A stretch of DNA of 64,000 bases from Sulfurovum sp. (GTDB lineage Bacteria > Campylobacterota > Campylobacteria > Campylobacterales > Sulfurovaceae): NCBI GenBank assembly GCA_027063305.1, contig JAMORY010000011.1, forward strand, positions 1 through 64,000, in the 5' to 3' direction. This document shows positions 25,568-34,927 of the stretch, in pieces (the first letter of the stretch is position 1; each line of letters begins with the position of its first letter). The position numbers and the translations under genes were made by a program. The notes beneath the pieces were generated by a model, which saw only the letters and a list, made by a program, of their open reading frames with translations, searched no databases and was not told the DNA's origin.

Positions 25568-27324
25568 TAAGCTGTTGGTGTTTGTCTGATACGCAGACTC
25601 AACTCTTTAAGCTGCTCTGCATCGACCGGGCTTGGTGCTTGTGTCAGCAGACACTGTGCACGTTGCGTTTTTGGGAATGCAATGACATCACGGATGCTCT
25701 CCGCACCTGTCATGAGCATGATCATTCTGTCAAGTCCCATAGCGAATCCACCGTGCGGCGGTGCACCGAACTTAAGCGCGTCAAGCAAGAAACCGAACTT
25801 CTCTTGCGCTTCCTCTTCGCTGATACCAAGCAGTTTGAAGATCTCCGCTTGCATCTCCTCTTTATGAATACGGATAGAACCACCACCAAGCTCCGTACCG
25901 TTAAGTACGATGTCATATGCGATGGACTCGATCTCTTCAATATCCTCATAGTCAAGCGATTTTGGTTGTGTGAACGGATGGTGAAGCGCTTTGACGCGTC
26001 CGTCTTCCACTTCGAACATCGGGAAATCAACAACCCATAAGAACTCAAATACACCCTCAGGGATGATCTCCATAAGCTCTGCAAGGTAGAGTCTGAAACG
26101 ACCCATGTAGTCAAGTACTACTTTTTTCTCACCCGCACCGAAGAATACGACATCGCCTACTTCAAGCTCACAACGTGCAACAATCGCTTCGAGATCCGCT
26201 TCGGTAAAGAATTTCGTTAGCGGTCCTTTGAGACCGTCCTCTTTCATCTGGAAGTATCCGAGACCTTGCGCACCGAACTTGCGGACGTAATCTTCAAACC
26301 CTTTCATTTGACGCTTGGAGAAGATGTTGTCGCCGTTTGGTACTTTAAGCGCTTTGATACGGTTCTTCTTCGGTGATTTTGCAATGTTCGAGAAGATCTC
26401 GTTGTCACACTTCTCAAAGATGTCGATCACATCGACCATTGCCATATCGAAACGAAGGTCAGGTTTGTCCGAACCGTACTTCTCCATCGCTTCATGGTAT
26501 GTTATACGTTTAAATGTTTTAGGAATATCAAATCCGCACTGTGTGAAGATATCGTTAATGAGCTTCTCTGCAACGGCAATGACATCATCTTGCGTACAGA
26601 AGCTCATCTCAACGTCTATTTGCGTGAACTCCGGCTGTCTGTCCGCTCTGAGGTCTTCGTCACGGAAACACTTTGCGATCTGGAAGTAACGGTCGAACCC
26701 CGATACCATCAATAGCTGTTTGAAAAGCTGCGGAGATTGTGGAAGTGCGTAGAACTCACCGCCATGCACACGGCTTGGTACGAGGTAGTCACGCGCACCC
26801 TCAGGGGTTGACTTTGTCAGTACCGGTGTTTCCACTTCGAGGAAACCGAGCTCATCGAGAGAGTTACGTGTCGCAATGGTCGCTTTGGAGCGGAGTTTGA
26901 AGATGTCGTATGACTTTTGACTTCTAAGCTCAAGGTAGCGGTATTTAAGACGGATCTCTTCGTTTACTTTCTCGTCGCCCAGATCGAACGGCATCGGCTT
27001 GGAGCGGTTTTCGATGACAAGGTTGTCTACAACGATCTCGACTTTTCCTGTTTTGAGGTTCGGGTTCTCAAGCCCTTCGCCTCTGGCTCTGACCTTACCT
27101 GTGGCGATGAGGACGAACTGATCACGCACCTCTTCGGCCATCTTGTGCGCATCGGCATTGTCGGCAGGGTCACAGACAAGCTGTACCACTTCGTCTTTAT
27201 CTCTGAGGTCGATGAAGATCACCCCTCCGTGGTCTCTACGGCTGGCAACCCAACCGGCTACGGTGACTTCCTCACCGATATGTGTTTCGTTTATCTCGGC
27301 ACAATAGTGTGTTCTCACGTGCAA
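25567..27324 (-). CDS. aspS: Aspartyl-tRNA synthetase
   Basis: Class II synthetase of 585 residues, bacterial type. An N-terminal OB fold for the anticodon (about 1-110) is followed by the catalytic core with motif 2 ([16 protein letters not shown]), the bacterial GAD insertion and motif 3 (GLDRMIML). In Campylobacterota this enzyme is often non-discriminating and also charges tRNA-Asn; whether that applies depends on asnS and gatCAB, not in this window. It appears to head an operon with adk. Confidence 0.97.
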   Translation of the reverse strand: MHVRTHYCAEINETHIGEEVTVAGWVASRRDHGGVIFIDLRDKDEVVQLVCDPADNADAHKMAEEVRDQFVLIATGKVRARGEGLENPNLKTGKVEIVVDNLVIENRSKPMPFDLGDEKVNEEIRLKYRYLELRSQKSYDIFKLRSKATIATRNSLDELGFLEVETPVLTKSTPEGARDYLVPSRVHGGEFYALPQSPQLFKQLLMVSGFDRYFQIAKCFRDEDLRADRQPEFTQIDVEMSFCTQDDVIAVAEKLINDIFTQCGFDIPKTFKRITYHEAMEKYGSDKPDLRFDMAMVDVIDIFEKCDNEIFSNIAKSPKKNRIKALKVPNGDNIFSKRQMKGFEDYVRKFGAQGLGYFQMKEDGLKGPLTKFFTEADLEAIVARCELEVGDVVFFGAGEKKVVLDYMGRFRLYLAELMEIIPEGVFEFLWVVDFPMFEVEDGRVKALHHPFTQPKSLDYEDIEEIESIAYDIVLNGTELGGGSIRIHKEEMQAEIFKLLGISEEEAQEKFGFLLDALKFGAPPHGGFAMGLDRMIMLMTGAESIRDVIAFPKTQRAQCLLTQAPSPVDAEQLKELSLRIRQTPTA

Positions 27325-27373
27325 TCCTTCGATGTAATAGTGCCGCGATTATATCGAAAACTCCTTTAGAGTC

Positions 27374-28483
27374 TTAAAAACCTTCTCTGTGGTACTCACT
27401 GCTCATGGTGAACATTACCTTCAGATCGGTAGGGGAGGTGGCGTACTGATATGCCTGATCTTCAGTGATCTTCCCTTGTAATGTAAGGTTATAGAGTGCC
27501 CGATTGAAAGTGATCGAACCGTAGGATTTTCCCGATCTTTCGATAGCATCGTAGATCTCGTCTTCACGCTTGTTGAGAATGAGCTCCTGCATAAGGCTGC
27601 TTTTGAACATCAGCTCAACGGCGGGAACAAGATCACCTGAGGTACTTTTGATCAGCCTTTGGGAGATGGTCGCCTCAAGGGTGCTGGCGATCATATGGCG
27701 TATACGCTGTTCATCCTGACTAGGGAAGAGGGCGATAAGACGGCTGATGGTCTCTTTGGCATCGAGTGTATGGATGGTGGAAAATACAAGGTGTCCGGTG
27801 TTGACCGCATGAATGATGCTCTCGGCGGTCTCGACATCCCGTATCTCCCCTACGACGATAATATCGGGATCTTCACGGAGGCTGGCACGGAGGGCAGAGG
27901 CGAAGTTCTGTGTATGTTTGCCCACTTCACGCTGTTCGATGATGGAGCGCTCATCATGAAAGATATACTCCACGGGATCTTCAATGGTGATGATATGTCT
28001 GCGGTGCTTCTGGTTGATCGCATTGATGATCGCTGCGAGTGTCGAGGTCTTTCCGCTGCCGGTCGTACCTGTAATGAGTACCAATCCGTGCCGAAGGTCT
28101 ATGAGCTTTTCCATTGCCGAAGGGAGGTTCAGCTCCCGAAATGTCTTGATGTGCGGTGGGATCAGTCTGAAAGTGATGGCATATCCGTCAATATGCTCAT
28201 AGATATTGAAACGAAAACGGTACTGTTTATTGAGCTTGAACGCCCCGTCGAACTCTTTTGTCTCCAAGAATCTTTCATACTTCTCGGCAGTCAAGAAGCG
28301 TATCAGGGTGCTGACGATACGGTGTTCTATAGTTGCTCTGGAGAGTTTGGTTATCTCCGTTCTTACTCTTGCATGCAGATGGGAATTACTTTTAATATGA
28401 AGGTCTGTACCTCCCTTCTTAATAAGTAGGTGAAGCCAACTCTCAAGTTGTTTCTGTGCGACTTTTAAATAATCCATTTCCAT
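27374..28483 (-). CDS. PilT-like secretion/retraction ATPase
   Basis: A type IV pilus or type II secretion ATPase of about 369 residues. Walker A is TGTTGSGKTST, the Asp box includes TIEDPVEY, Walker B is IIVVGEIRD, and the His box is STIHTLDA. It lacks the zinc-binding tetracysteine of PilB-type extension ATPases, so PilT-like retraction is the best reading. No other pilus gene is near, so it may serve distant pili. I start at 28483, after GAGGGAG; an ATG at 28477 is also possible. Confidence 0.88.
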   Translation of the reverse strand: MEMDYLKVAQKQLESWLHLLIKKGGTDLHIKSNSHLHARVRTEITKLSRATIEHRIVSTLIRFLTAEKYERFLETKEFDGAFKLNKQYRFRFNIYEHIDGYAITFRLIPPHIKTFRELNLPSAMEKLIDLRHGLVLITGTTGSGKTSTLAAIINAINQKHRRHIITIEDPVEYIFHDERSIIEQREVGKHTQNFASALRASLREDPDIIVVGEIRDVETAESIIHAVNTGHLVFSTIHTLDAKETISRLIALFPSQDEQRIRHMIASTLEATISQRLIKSTSGDLVPAVELMFKSSLMQELILNKREDEIYDAIERSGKSYGSITFNRALYNLTLQGKITEDQAYQYATSPTDLKVMFTMSSEYHREGF

Positions 28484-28597
28484 ATCTCCCTCAAAATATG
28501 TTGTAGAAATCATAGCATAAAAGCGCTATTGTTTACACGTGGTTTACCCTGAGGGTGTAGTATGTGGCTAGCAAGATCGAATTGAAAGGAATATCAA

Positions 28598-29110
28598 ATG
28601 ATCAAAAAATTAACGCTAAGTGCGATCACGGCACTGTCACTTCTCAGTATCTCTGCCGTTGCGCAGGGGATGGAAAACGGTATGATGCAGCAGGCAAACA
28701 TGCCTCAAAAGCAGAAGATGATGAAAAAGAAGAAGAACTCTCCTTTCCTCATTAAGCGTGGGCTTCCGCACATGACCAAACTTCTCATGATGAACTGGGA
28801 TGATCCGAAGTTGGCACTGACCCTTGAGCAGAAAGAGAAGTTGATGGTGGTACGTAAAGAGACCATCGGTGGTGTTCGTCAGATCAAGCCTGAGGTCAAC
28901 CGTCTTAGAAAAGAGATCGTTCAAGCGATCAAGAACGGTGTAAAAGCCGATACCCTCAAAGAGAAAGTGGAAAAGCTCGCATCACTTGAAGCCGAAGCGA
29001 CCATGATCCACCTTCGATGTATTGAGAACACGAAAGCGGTACTCAGCCAAGAGCAGTTGGCATATTTGATGCAAAAACAGAAGCAAAAGAGGATGAACCG
29101 CACGAAGTAG
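28598..29110 (+). CDS. Spy/CpxP-like periplasmic protein
   Basis: A 170-residue exported protein. Residues 1-23 form a signal peptide (cleavage likely after AVA). A Met/Gln/Lys-rich linker (about 25-45) precedes a helical region with two LTxxQ-type motifs, LTLEQKEKL and LSQEQLAYL. These mark the Spy/CpxP fold, periplasmic chaperones or metal-stress sensors. The methionine cluster could bind copper. RBS GAAAGGA lies before the ATG. The next gene is another exported protein 32 bases on, so they may form an operon for envelope stress. Confidence 0.8.
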   Translation: MIKKLTLSAITALSLLSISAVAQGMENGMMQQANMPQKQKMMKKKKNSPFLIKRGLPHMTKLLMMNWDDPKLALTLEQKEKLMVVRKETIGGVRQIKPEVNRLRKEIVQAIKNGVKADTLKEKVEKLASLEAEATMIHLRCIENTKAVLSQEQLAYLMQKQKQKRMNRTK

Positions 29111-29142
29111 TGCCAACAACGGTCTTGATAAAAGGATCTTTT

Positions 29143-29580
29143 ATGAATAAACAGTATATCTTACGTGCCACGCTCTTCATCTCCATTATGGTGATGAGTC
29201 CCGCTGTTGCGCAGGTCAATCTGCGTACGGTACAAGTGACACAGCAAAAAGAGGCACAGCACGACCTGCAAATGGAAATAGCCACAGCACTTGAAGCCAA
29301 AGGGCTTGAACGTGATGCCGCAGAGCAGATCGTAAAAGAGCATGTCAAAGGGGAGGGAACAGCACAAATGGTAGAAGCCATTGCTACACATACCTCCCTC
29401 TCAAAAGCTTCTATTGTCGCCTATTTAGGTGAAAAGGCACTCTTTAGAAAAAGTGTCGACCTTACATCTTATGATGTACTTCTTAGTATGATCGGTAGTA
29501 TCACCAACCATACACCCGATGTTTCAACACGCGCGAAACTCAAACAACTCTCCAAGTATTACAGTAGACAAACTGTATAA
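29143..29580 (+). CDS. Exported protein of unknown function
   Basis: A 145-residue protein with a signal peptide (about 1-23, ending SPAVAQ). The mature part is helical, rich in Ala, Glu and Gln, with no cysteines. I do not recognise a family. I start at the ATG at 29143, with AAAAGGA upstream. It follows the Spy-like gene and is closed by a terminator, so the pair is probably one transcript. Confidence 0.7.
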   Translation: MNKQYILRATLFISIMVMSPAVAQVNLRTVQVTQQKEAQHDLQMEIATALEAKGLERDAAEQIVKEHVKGEGTAQMVEAIATHTSLSKASIVAYLGEKALFRKSVDLTSYDVLLSMIGSITNHTPDVSTRAKLKQLSKYYSRQTV

Positions 29581-29583
29581 ACA

Positions 29584-29605
29584 GAGCCCTTCGGGGCTTC
29601 TTTCC
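29584..29605 (+). terminator. Terminator after the Spy-like operon
   Basis: AGCCC-TTCG-GGGCT forms a stable UUCG tetraloop hairpin 3 bases after the stop, followed by TCTTTCC. Confidence 0.75.
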
Positions 29606-30238
29606 TATAGTAAAAATATGACAATATGACATATTTTTTGTTTTTTGTTTTAGAATACTTCTATCGTTTTTCCTCAGGTTCAAGAAGATTTTTATAAGTT
29701 TAGATTTTGAGGTATAGTATGGTATATAAGTATATTTTAAAATGTTCAGATAACAGTTATTATACAGTGAGTACAAAAAACCTTGAATAAAACATATTGG
29801 TTAACATAATATAAATTCTGTTAAAAAAGTAGATATGCTCTTCCGGCTGTATGTGTGTGTCGGTTTTATTATTTATGAAAAATGGATTTTTAGGTTTCTC
29901 TCTATTTTTTGCTTGTCTAATGTTTATTTGATAGAAAATGGATTCTGCTCCTACGGATTTTTTTGGATGCTTTAAATAAATTATTGTGATTTTAAAATTG
30001 TGATTTTAAAATGGGCAGACACATAGGTCTGCTTCTACAAGGAATATTCTCATATTTAATAATATTGCAAAAGTGATTTTATCTGTAGGCAGTAGATCCT
30101 GTATCTGCCCCTACAGTACAACAAAATATGGCTCCTATATTAATATTTTAAAATATATAAAACTCCTATTTTCTCTACAAGGAATAAACTCTAATCTCCA
30201 CAAGCCCCCTAAAATACGAGCTTTGTGCCTATACAGAA
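29606..30238. other. Long AT-rich intergenic region with palindromes
   Basis: No reading frame here looks real. The region is very AT-rich. It holds two palindromes that share CTGC/GCAGA words: GCAGAC-ACATAG-GTCTGC near 30018-30035, and a longer imperfect one (CTGTAGGCAG against CTGCCCCTACAG) near 30083-30118. GATTTTAAAATTGTGATTTTAAAAT is a direct repeat around 29989-30012. It may contain decayed repeats or an unannotated small RNA. I see no origin, tRNA or insertion sequence. Confidence 0.6.
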
Positions 30239-30378
30239 GAACAGTTGTTCACTTAATAAAAAAAGAGCAATATTAAAAAAGAACAGATGTTCACTAAAAA
30301 GGATTTGAAGAAAATTAAGTATGAACAAATGTTCATAAGTTTTGGATCCCCTATTCTTGACATATGAACAATTGTTCA
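30239..30378. promoter_or_regulatory. Four evenly spaced TetR-type operators
   Basis: Four copies of the palindrome GAACAnnTGTTC occur at 30239-30250, 30281-30292, 30323-30334 and 30366-30377. Their centres are 42, 42 and 43 bases apart, four turns of B-DNA, so all face the same side. The third extends to ATGAACAAATGTTCAT and the fourth to TGAACAATTGTTCA. They lie directly before the TetR gene, its likely binding protein. Confidence 0.85.
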
Positions 30379-30385
30379 CTATAAT
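30357..30385 (+). promoter_or_regulatory. Consensus sigma-70 promoter of the tetR gene
   Basis: TTGACA (30357-30362) and TATAAT (30380-30385) are both perfect and separated by 17 bases. The fourth operator palindrome sits entirely inside the spacer, so a bound repressor would block polymerase. The ATG is 19 bases after the -10 box, giving a very short leader that includes AAAGGAG. Confidence 0.85.
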
Positions 30386-30403
30386 TTTAAAAAAGGAGTC
30401 ACT

Positions 30404-31057
30404 ATGAACGAGCCTACGGGCACTTCCGCCCCTTCTAAAGGAAGTAAAACCAAAGTAAAAATACTCAAAACGGCACTGAAGCTCTTCTCTTCTAAAGGTT
30501 ACAAAGCTACTACGGTAAGAGATATCGCAGGTGCGATGGGAATGAAGCAAAGTGCGCTTTATAATCACTTCAAGAACAAAGATGCGATACTAGAAGCACT
30601 TATTAGTGACCTGACCTCTTCGGCGATTGTTACGTTATTTGAGAATAAAGATGCCCAGCAGCTTCATAAACAGGGGAAATCACTTCTAATGAGTATTGCC
30701 ACTACTTTCAAGCTTTTGAGCTTTGACGGGCAAAATGAGGCGCTTTTTAAATTGATGATGCAGGAGATGTTCAGAAATGAGAGGGTTAGAGAGATATATA
30801 ACGAGTATTTCTATCAGGAGAATGTTAAAAAGCTCTCCGGTATCTTCTTTGCGATGATGCAGGATGAGATGATCAAGTCCTCCGATCCGCTTTTGTTGGC
30901 AAATGAGTTCCTCTCTCCGCTCTTTTTCTATCAGATGCAGGTTTCTTTGCTAAAATTAGACAAGAAATCGACCTCTTCGGTTGTTTCGATGTTCGAAAAG
31001 CATGTAGATCACTTCTGGGATACCATAAAAGTGGTCAATCAGGATACGCTATTTTAG
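30404..31057 (+). CDS. TetR/AcrR family transcriptional regulator
   Basis: A 217-residue regulator. After a 17-residue leader, the helix-turn-helix runs through ALKLFSSKGYKATTVRDIAGAMGMKQSALYNHFKNKD (about 26-62 in two parts, ending in the YNHFKNKD signature). The C-terminal ligand-binding half is helical and has no known ligand signature. Four GAACAnnTGTTC palindromes upstream point to strong autorepression. A SAM methyltransferase starts 64 bases after it on the same strand and may belong to its regulon. Confidence 0.92.
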   Translation: MNEPTGTSAPSKGSKTKVKILKTALKLFSSKGYKATTVRDIAGAMGMKQSALYNHFKNKDAILEALISDLTSSAIVTLFENKDAQQLHKQGKSLLMSIATTFKLLSFDGQNEALFKLMMQEMFRNERVREIYNEYFYQENVKKLSGIFFAMMQDEMIKSSDPLLLANEFLSPLFFYQMQVSLLKLDKKSTSSVVSMFEKHVDHFWDTIKVVNQDTLF

Positions 31058-31121
31058 CTAAAGAATGCAAAATATTTACGAATATTAAAAAATAGAAAAT
31101 AATATTAAGGAATATAAAAAA

Positions 31122-31733
31122 ATGGATCAAAAAAAAGTGGACCTTTTTGCGCATAAATCAAAAAATTGGGATATGAAATCTCGTCGAGTGACAAATGCAC
31201 GAAACATAGCAGAGTTAATAGTAAAAAATATAGAACTTAATAAGCGTATGGAGATCATGGATTTTGGTGCGGGAACGGGACTGCTTGGATTTTTCATCGC
31301 CCCGTTCGTCAAAAAGATCGTTGCGGTGGATAACTCCCCTTCTATGCTGCTTGAGTTCAAGAAGAAGTGTGATGAGTTCCAATGTGAGACTGAAGCGGTG
31401 GAGAAAGACCTCTCTTGTGAGATACTTGATTGTAAATTTGACGGTATCATCTCTTCGATGACCATTCACCATCTTGAAGATACACTTACCCTCTTCCGTA
31501 AGTTCTATGATATGCTGCATGAGGGTGGTTTCATTGCCATTGCAGACCTCGATACGGAGGATGGCAGCTTTCATTCGGACAATACGGGTGTGTTTCACCA
31601 TGGCTTTGACCGTGAAGTGCTTCAGGCTGTTGTCGAGGAGGCAGGATTTAAAGATGTAAAGTTCGATACGGCTTCGACCATTAACAAGCCACATAGGGAC
31701 TTTACGGTTTTCTTGCTTACCGCGAGAAAATGA
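31122..31733 (+). CDS. Class I SAM-dependent methyltransferase
   Basis: A 203-residue methyltransferase of the UbiE/Methyltransf_11 kind. Motif I is DFGAGTGLLG, the acidic residue closing strand 2 is in AVDNSPSM, and motif IV-like SSMTIHHL follows. The substrate is unknown. RBS AAGGAATAT precedes the ATG. It follows the TetR gene and could be coregulated with it. Post-stop sequence has the TGAATGATGAAT word of the dispersed repeats. Confidence 0.85.
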   Translation: MDQKKVDLFAHKSKNWDMKSRRVTNARNIAELIVKNIELNKRMEIMDFGAGTGLLGFFIAPFVKKIVAVDNSPSMLLEFKKKCDEFQCETEAVEKDLSCEILDCKFDGIISSMTIHHLEDTLTLFRKFYDMLHEGGFIAIADLDTEDGSFHSDNTGVFHHGFDREVLQAVVEEAGFKDVKFDTASTINKPHRDFTVFLLTARK

Positions 31734-31779
31734 TGAATGATGAATTTATAGTGATATTGAATAATATAAAGGCAAAATG

Positions 31780-32412
31780 ATGAAACAGTGGCTTTGGTTA
31801 GGGGTGTTTACGGTGATGTTGGTCTGGTCTGGGATCAACCCTAAAGATCAGTTTACATGGTTCTTGGAGGTGTTTCCTGCACTCATCGGATTTGTGCTTA
31901 TTGTACTTACTTACAAGAAGTTTCCGCTTACACCCCTGCTCTATACGCTCATATTGATGCATATGATCATTTTGATGGTGGGTGGGCACTACACTTATGC
32001 CGAAGTACCTGTGGGCGAATGGATCAGGGAGCTGCTGCATCAGAGCCGTAATAACTACGATAAGCTTGGGCACTTCTTTCAGGGATTCGAACCTGCCATC
32101 TTGGCACGGGAGATACTCATTCGTAAAGATATTGTAACGGCAAGCAGAGCGTGGTTGAACTACATCATCTTAAGCATTGTACTTGCTTTTTCTGCATTTT
32201 ACGAACTCATCGAATGGTGGGTGGCGTTGGTTACGGGAGAAGATGCCGAAGCGTTTTTAGGTACGCAGGGGTATATGTGGGATACGCAGTCAGATATGAT
32301 GTATGCACTGGTCGGTGGTATTGCCGCCTTGCTTCTGCTGAGTCGTTGGCATGATAAAGAGTTGGAGCAATTGAGGAATGAAGGTGCGCGTGATGCGCCC
32401 TTTGGGTTTTAG
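31780..32412 (+). CDS. DUF2238 (YjdF-like) membrane protein
   Basis: A 210-residue integral membrane protein with about five hydrophobic segments. HYTYAEVPVG, the YDKLGHFFQGF motif and AFYELIEWW are typical of the YjdF/DUF2238 family, whose function is unknown. The ATG at 31780 is preferred because AAGG is 7 bases upstream; the adjoining ATG at 31777 is also possible. It overlaps the convergent heme protein gene by 4 bases. Confidence 0.85.
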   Translation: MKQWLWLGVFTVMLVWSGINPKDQFTWFLEVFPALIGFVLIVLTYKKFPLTPLLYTLILMHMIILMVGGHYTYAEVPVGEWIRELLHQSRNNYDKLGHFFQGFEPAILAREILIRKDIVTASRAWLNYIILSIVLAFSAFYELIEWWVALVTGEDAEAFLGTQGYMWDTQSDMMYALVGGIAALLLLSRWHDKELEQLRNEGARDAPFGF

Positions 32413-32969
32413 TGATTTTTGATCTCTGTGACGATCACGCCTCTAAGGTCGCCCTCTTTAAATCCTGTGGCGTGGTCGTTAGGGTATGCACTTTTGAGTG
32501 CATCTTGGATCTGCGGTGAGAGATCGCTTCCGTGACACTTGAGACAGACTTTTTTGGTTACAAGCGGTTTATAGACACGGGTGGTGTCTCCTACTTCGAC
32601 TACTTTAATATCTTTTGGGGTAAATGTTTTTGCCTCTATCGCCGCCTCATACGCCTTCATCACCTTCTCATCGGTACTGTCTGGTGTATTGACCTTGTCG
32701 TTTCTTACCTTGAGTGCCGTACGTCTGACTTTGGCATAGGCTGGTAGTTTGGCATTGACATCATGGGTGATCTTGTCTGCACTGCCCGTACAGAATGCCA
32801 GTGCTTCCAGACCACTCGGGTCTTTTTTCATGTGGGCTTTGAGTTCGCCTTTCAGTGCGCCGCCAAGCATTTTGATGTATTTGACACCTTCCATCTTGAC
32901 AGCGGTATTGTCCGCCATGCAAACAGATGTCAATAAAAGGGCTGAAAGTGCTATCGTTGATAATTTCAT
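32409..32969 (-). CDS. DUF3365 periplasmic c-type heme protein
   Basis: An exported 186-residue protein with a signal peptide of about 19 residues. One heme c site, CLKCH, lies in the C-terminal half. FCTGSADKIT and the RRTALKVRN stretch match DUF3365 (Tll0287-like) domains, which bind heme and may sense redox state or gas. No membrane anchor or kinase domain follows. It reads alone, upstream of no obvious partner. Confidence 0.88.
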   Translation of the reverse strand: MKLSTIALSALLLTSVCMADNTAVKMEGVKYIKMLGGALKGELKAHMKKDPSGLEALAFCTGSADKITHDVNAKLPAYAKVRRTALKVRNDKVNTPDSTDEKVMKAYEAAIEAKTFTPKDIKVVEVGDTTRVYKPLVTKKVCLKCHGSDLSPQIQDALKSAYPNDHATGFKEGDLRGVIVTEIKNH

Positions 32970-33003
32970 CTTATCACTCCTATCAATTTTTTTGTGATTA
33001 TAG

Positions 33004-33954
33004 TCAGTTTTGATTAATGGCAGATGTAATTTTGGTAGCAGTAAGGAAAATGTACTGTTTGCCGGTAATGGTCACACGGAATTTTTTTTGCTGGAGGTAC
33101 TTTTTGGCAAACATCACATCGTTGAACAGCAGGCTCATCTCGCTCATGGCATAGTTGGGTGCTTTGGCACCATAGATCATCTCGCCGTTGATCCAGCGGG
33201 AGTTGGGAAAGCCGAGGATGAGTGCGGCATTTTCGGTAAGGTGGTTTTGTACCAGATCCATGAGGAAGGGTTTGTAGTTAATCCCCGGACTCTGAAGCGT
33301 ACCGATGCTAATGAGAAGATCGGCTTTTGGAAGTTTAAGTGAAGCAAGATCATTGATATCATGCGCATAGAGGTCGACATGTGAGGGGGAAAAACGTTCT
33401 CTTGCTTTGACAAGTGCACTCTTGGAATGGTCGATACCGACAAGATGCATCTGAGAGAAGGTCTCTTGTGAAATCATGTTTTCAATGACCTTAAACTCAT
33501 CACCCCGGTTAATACCGAGGTTGAGGATCTCTCTTCTGTTCTCTACTTTGACATTACGGAGTGCCTGTAAGTAGTAGTGTAAGAATGCCGCCTCTTCCAT
33601 TTTGTGAATACGTGCAAAATGTGAGTCGTTACCGTACTTCTCTTCACGTTGGGTAACGATCTTCTGGTGAAAGGAGTCATTTTCCCTTTTATATAATGTA
33701 AGTGAAATACGATGTTCATCGATGGGTTTGGGGAGCATCATACGGCACTCTAGAAGTTCGGCGAACTCCATCCACGTACGCAAGCTTCGATATCGGTAGT
33801 GTCTACCTGAAACTTCTATCATCTCTCCGGCATATGTACCGGGAGCGTAGTCGGGATTGAGTAGATGTAAGGTGATACGTGAATGTGTGTCAAGAAGTTG
33901 CCGTAGTTGTCGTTCTATCTGTTGAAGCGGCTGATCCGTGATCTCTATGGTCAT
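33004..33954 (-). CDS. SAM-dependent methyltransferase with extra N-terminal domain
   Basis: A 316-residue protein. The C-terminal two-thirds (about 110-310) is a class I methyltransferase: motif I ILNLGINRGDEF, post-I VGIDHSKSAL, and the later LLISIGTLQSPG. The first 110 residues, with the segment HLLNPDYAPGTYAGE, are not a domain I recognise. Its ATG overlaps the stop of the BioC-like gene by 4 bases, so the two methyltransferases are translationally coupled. It may act on the same pathway, but a role in biotin synthesis is only a guess. Confidence 0.75.
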   Translation of the reverse strand: MTIEITDQPLQQIERQLRQLLDTHSRITLHLLNPDYAPGTYAGEMIEVSGRHYRYRSLRTWMEFAELLECRMMLPKPIDEHRISLTLYKRENDSFHQKIVTQREEKYGNDSHFARIHKMEEAAFLHYYLQALRNVKVENRREILNLGINRGDEFKVIENMISQETFSQMHLVGIDHSKSALVKARERFSPSHVDLYAHDINDLASLKLPKADLLISIGTLQSPGINYKPFLMDLVQNHLTENAALILGFPNSRWINGEMIYGAKAPNYAMSEMSLLFNDVMFAKKYLQQKKFRVTITGKQYIFLTATKITSAINQN

Positions 33955-34670
33955 GCTTCCGACCTTTTTAGAAAAGCCGAGGGTGATTCATGGATAAGTA
34001 TGATCTCATACTCCAGATGATCGAGTGGATAACGTTCCATTAACTGTTTCATCTGTCGGTAGCCCAAGATGTTACGCCCCGCTCCGACACCGCTCTTTTT
34101 CATATAGCGGAACATCTCTCTGACCGATGGGAAGGCAAGCCTCTCCTGCATGATATCAAAAGATGCATGGGGGAAGTGTTTGTGTGCCAAGCGTTCTACC
34201 TCCTCTTTGGTACGTAAAAGAGGTGGGATGTTCGCTACATCGTAGAGTGTTTTGAATGTGTTTGCTGTAAAAATGGCAAGGGAGACGGGACTTTTGAGTG
34301 CTGAGATCTGCGTAAGTGTCGCATCGAGGTCGCTCGCCCACTGGAGTGCGGAGGCGGAGATGATACGATCAAAACGGTAGTCATGCAGTTGTTCGAAAGC
34401 CTCAGGGTCGTTAAAGTTCCCGTTGATAAGCGTGATGTTCTCATCACGCGGATGAAGTGCCAGCATCCCTTCTGCAAAATCCATCCCCACAAAGTGTGTG
34501 ATCGGCCAATCGACCGCTTCGTAGACACTGCCGTTCCCGCAACCGATATCGAGGATGCGTCGGGGTGCATCGGTGATCTTTGCCAAGAGTGCGTGGTGAA
34601 CCCTCTTTTGGATGACATTGACTTGGGTATAGGCTTGGGCGTTTTGAGAGAAGGATCGCTGAATATTCAT
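33951..34670 (-). CDS. bioC: BioC-like malonyl-ACP O-methyltransferase
   Basis: A 239-residue methyltransferase. The opening RSFSQNAQAYTQ..N.IQ is the BioC signature, and DIGCGNGSVYEA is motif I. SASALQWASDL and the C-terminal MKKSGVGAGRN also fit. BioC methylates malonyl-ACP to start the pimelate part of biotin synthesis. No other bio gene is in the window. It is followed by a second methyltransferase with a 4-base overlap. Confidence 0.8.
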   Translation of the reverse strand: MNIQRSFSQNAQAYTQVNVIQKRVHHALLAKITDAPRRILDIGCGNGSVYEAVDWPITHFVGMDFAEGMLALHPRDENITLINGNFNDPEAFEQLHDYRFDRIISASALQWASDLDATLTQISALKSPVSLAIFTANTFKTLYDVANIPPLLRTKEEVERLAHKHFPHASFDIMQERLAFPSVREMFRYMKKSGVGAGRNILGYRQMKQLMERYPLDHLEYEIILIHESPSAFLKRSEA

Positions 34671-34736
34671 CGTGGTTCCGCATCGTTTGAGAATTTTAAG
34701 TGTATTATACGATTTTTAAGTTAGATACATCTATAA

Positions 34737-34826
34737 AAGGGAGGTGTTCCCTTCCTTAATGGGGTGAAAAGGGAGAAGAATGTTTCAACTGAATGGAGGA
34801 GTGAAAACATTAAATTAAGGAAGGGA
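34737..34826. promoter_or_regulatory. Inverted repeat with alternative hairpins, possible RNA switch
   Basis: TCCCTTCCTTAAT (34748-34760) and ATTAAGGAAGGGA (34814-34826) are a perfect 13-bp inverted repeat, 53 bases apart. Inside them AATGTTTCAACT and AGTGAAAACATT nearly pair. A nearer AAGGGA (34737-34742) can instead pair with TCCCTT (34748-34753). The two folds exclude each other. It lies about 100 bases before the flavoprotein gene and could be a leader element, a small RNA or a protein site. Confidence 0.5.
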
Positions 34827-34927
34827 TAGTGAAAGTATACGCTTTTAATGTTAACCCAATGTTAATTATGAGATAAAAATGAGATATTTTGCTATTATTG
34901 TACAAAAAAGAGCGGAAAGGTTTTTTT

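Noticed and set aside
29606-30238. Possible replication origin or small RNA in the AT-rich gap
   Set aside because: No DnaA boxes or conserved RNA fold that I can see; only palindromes.
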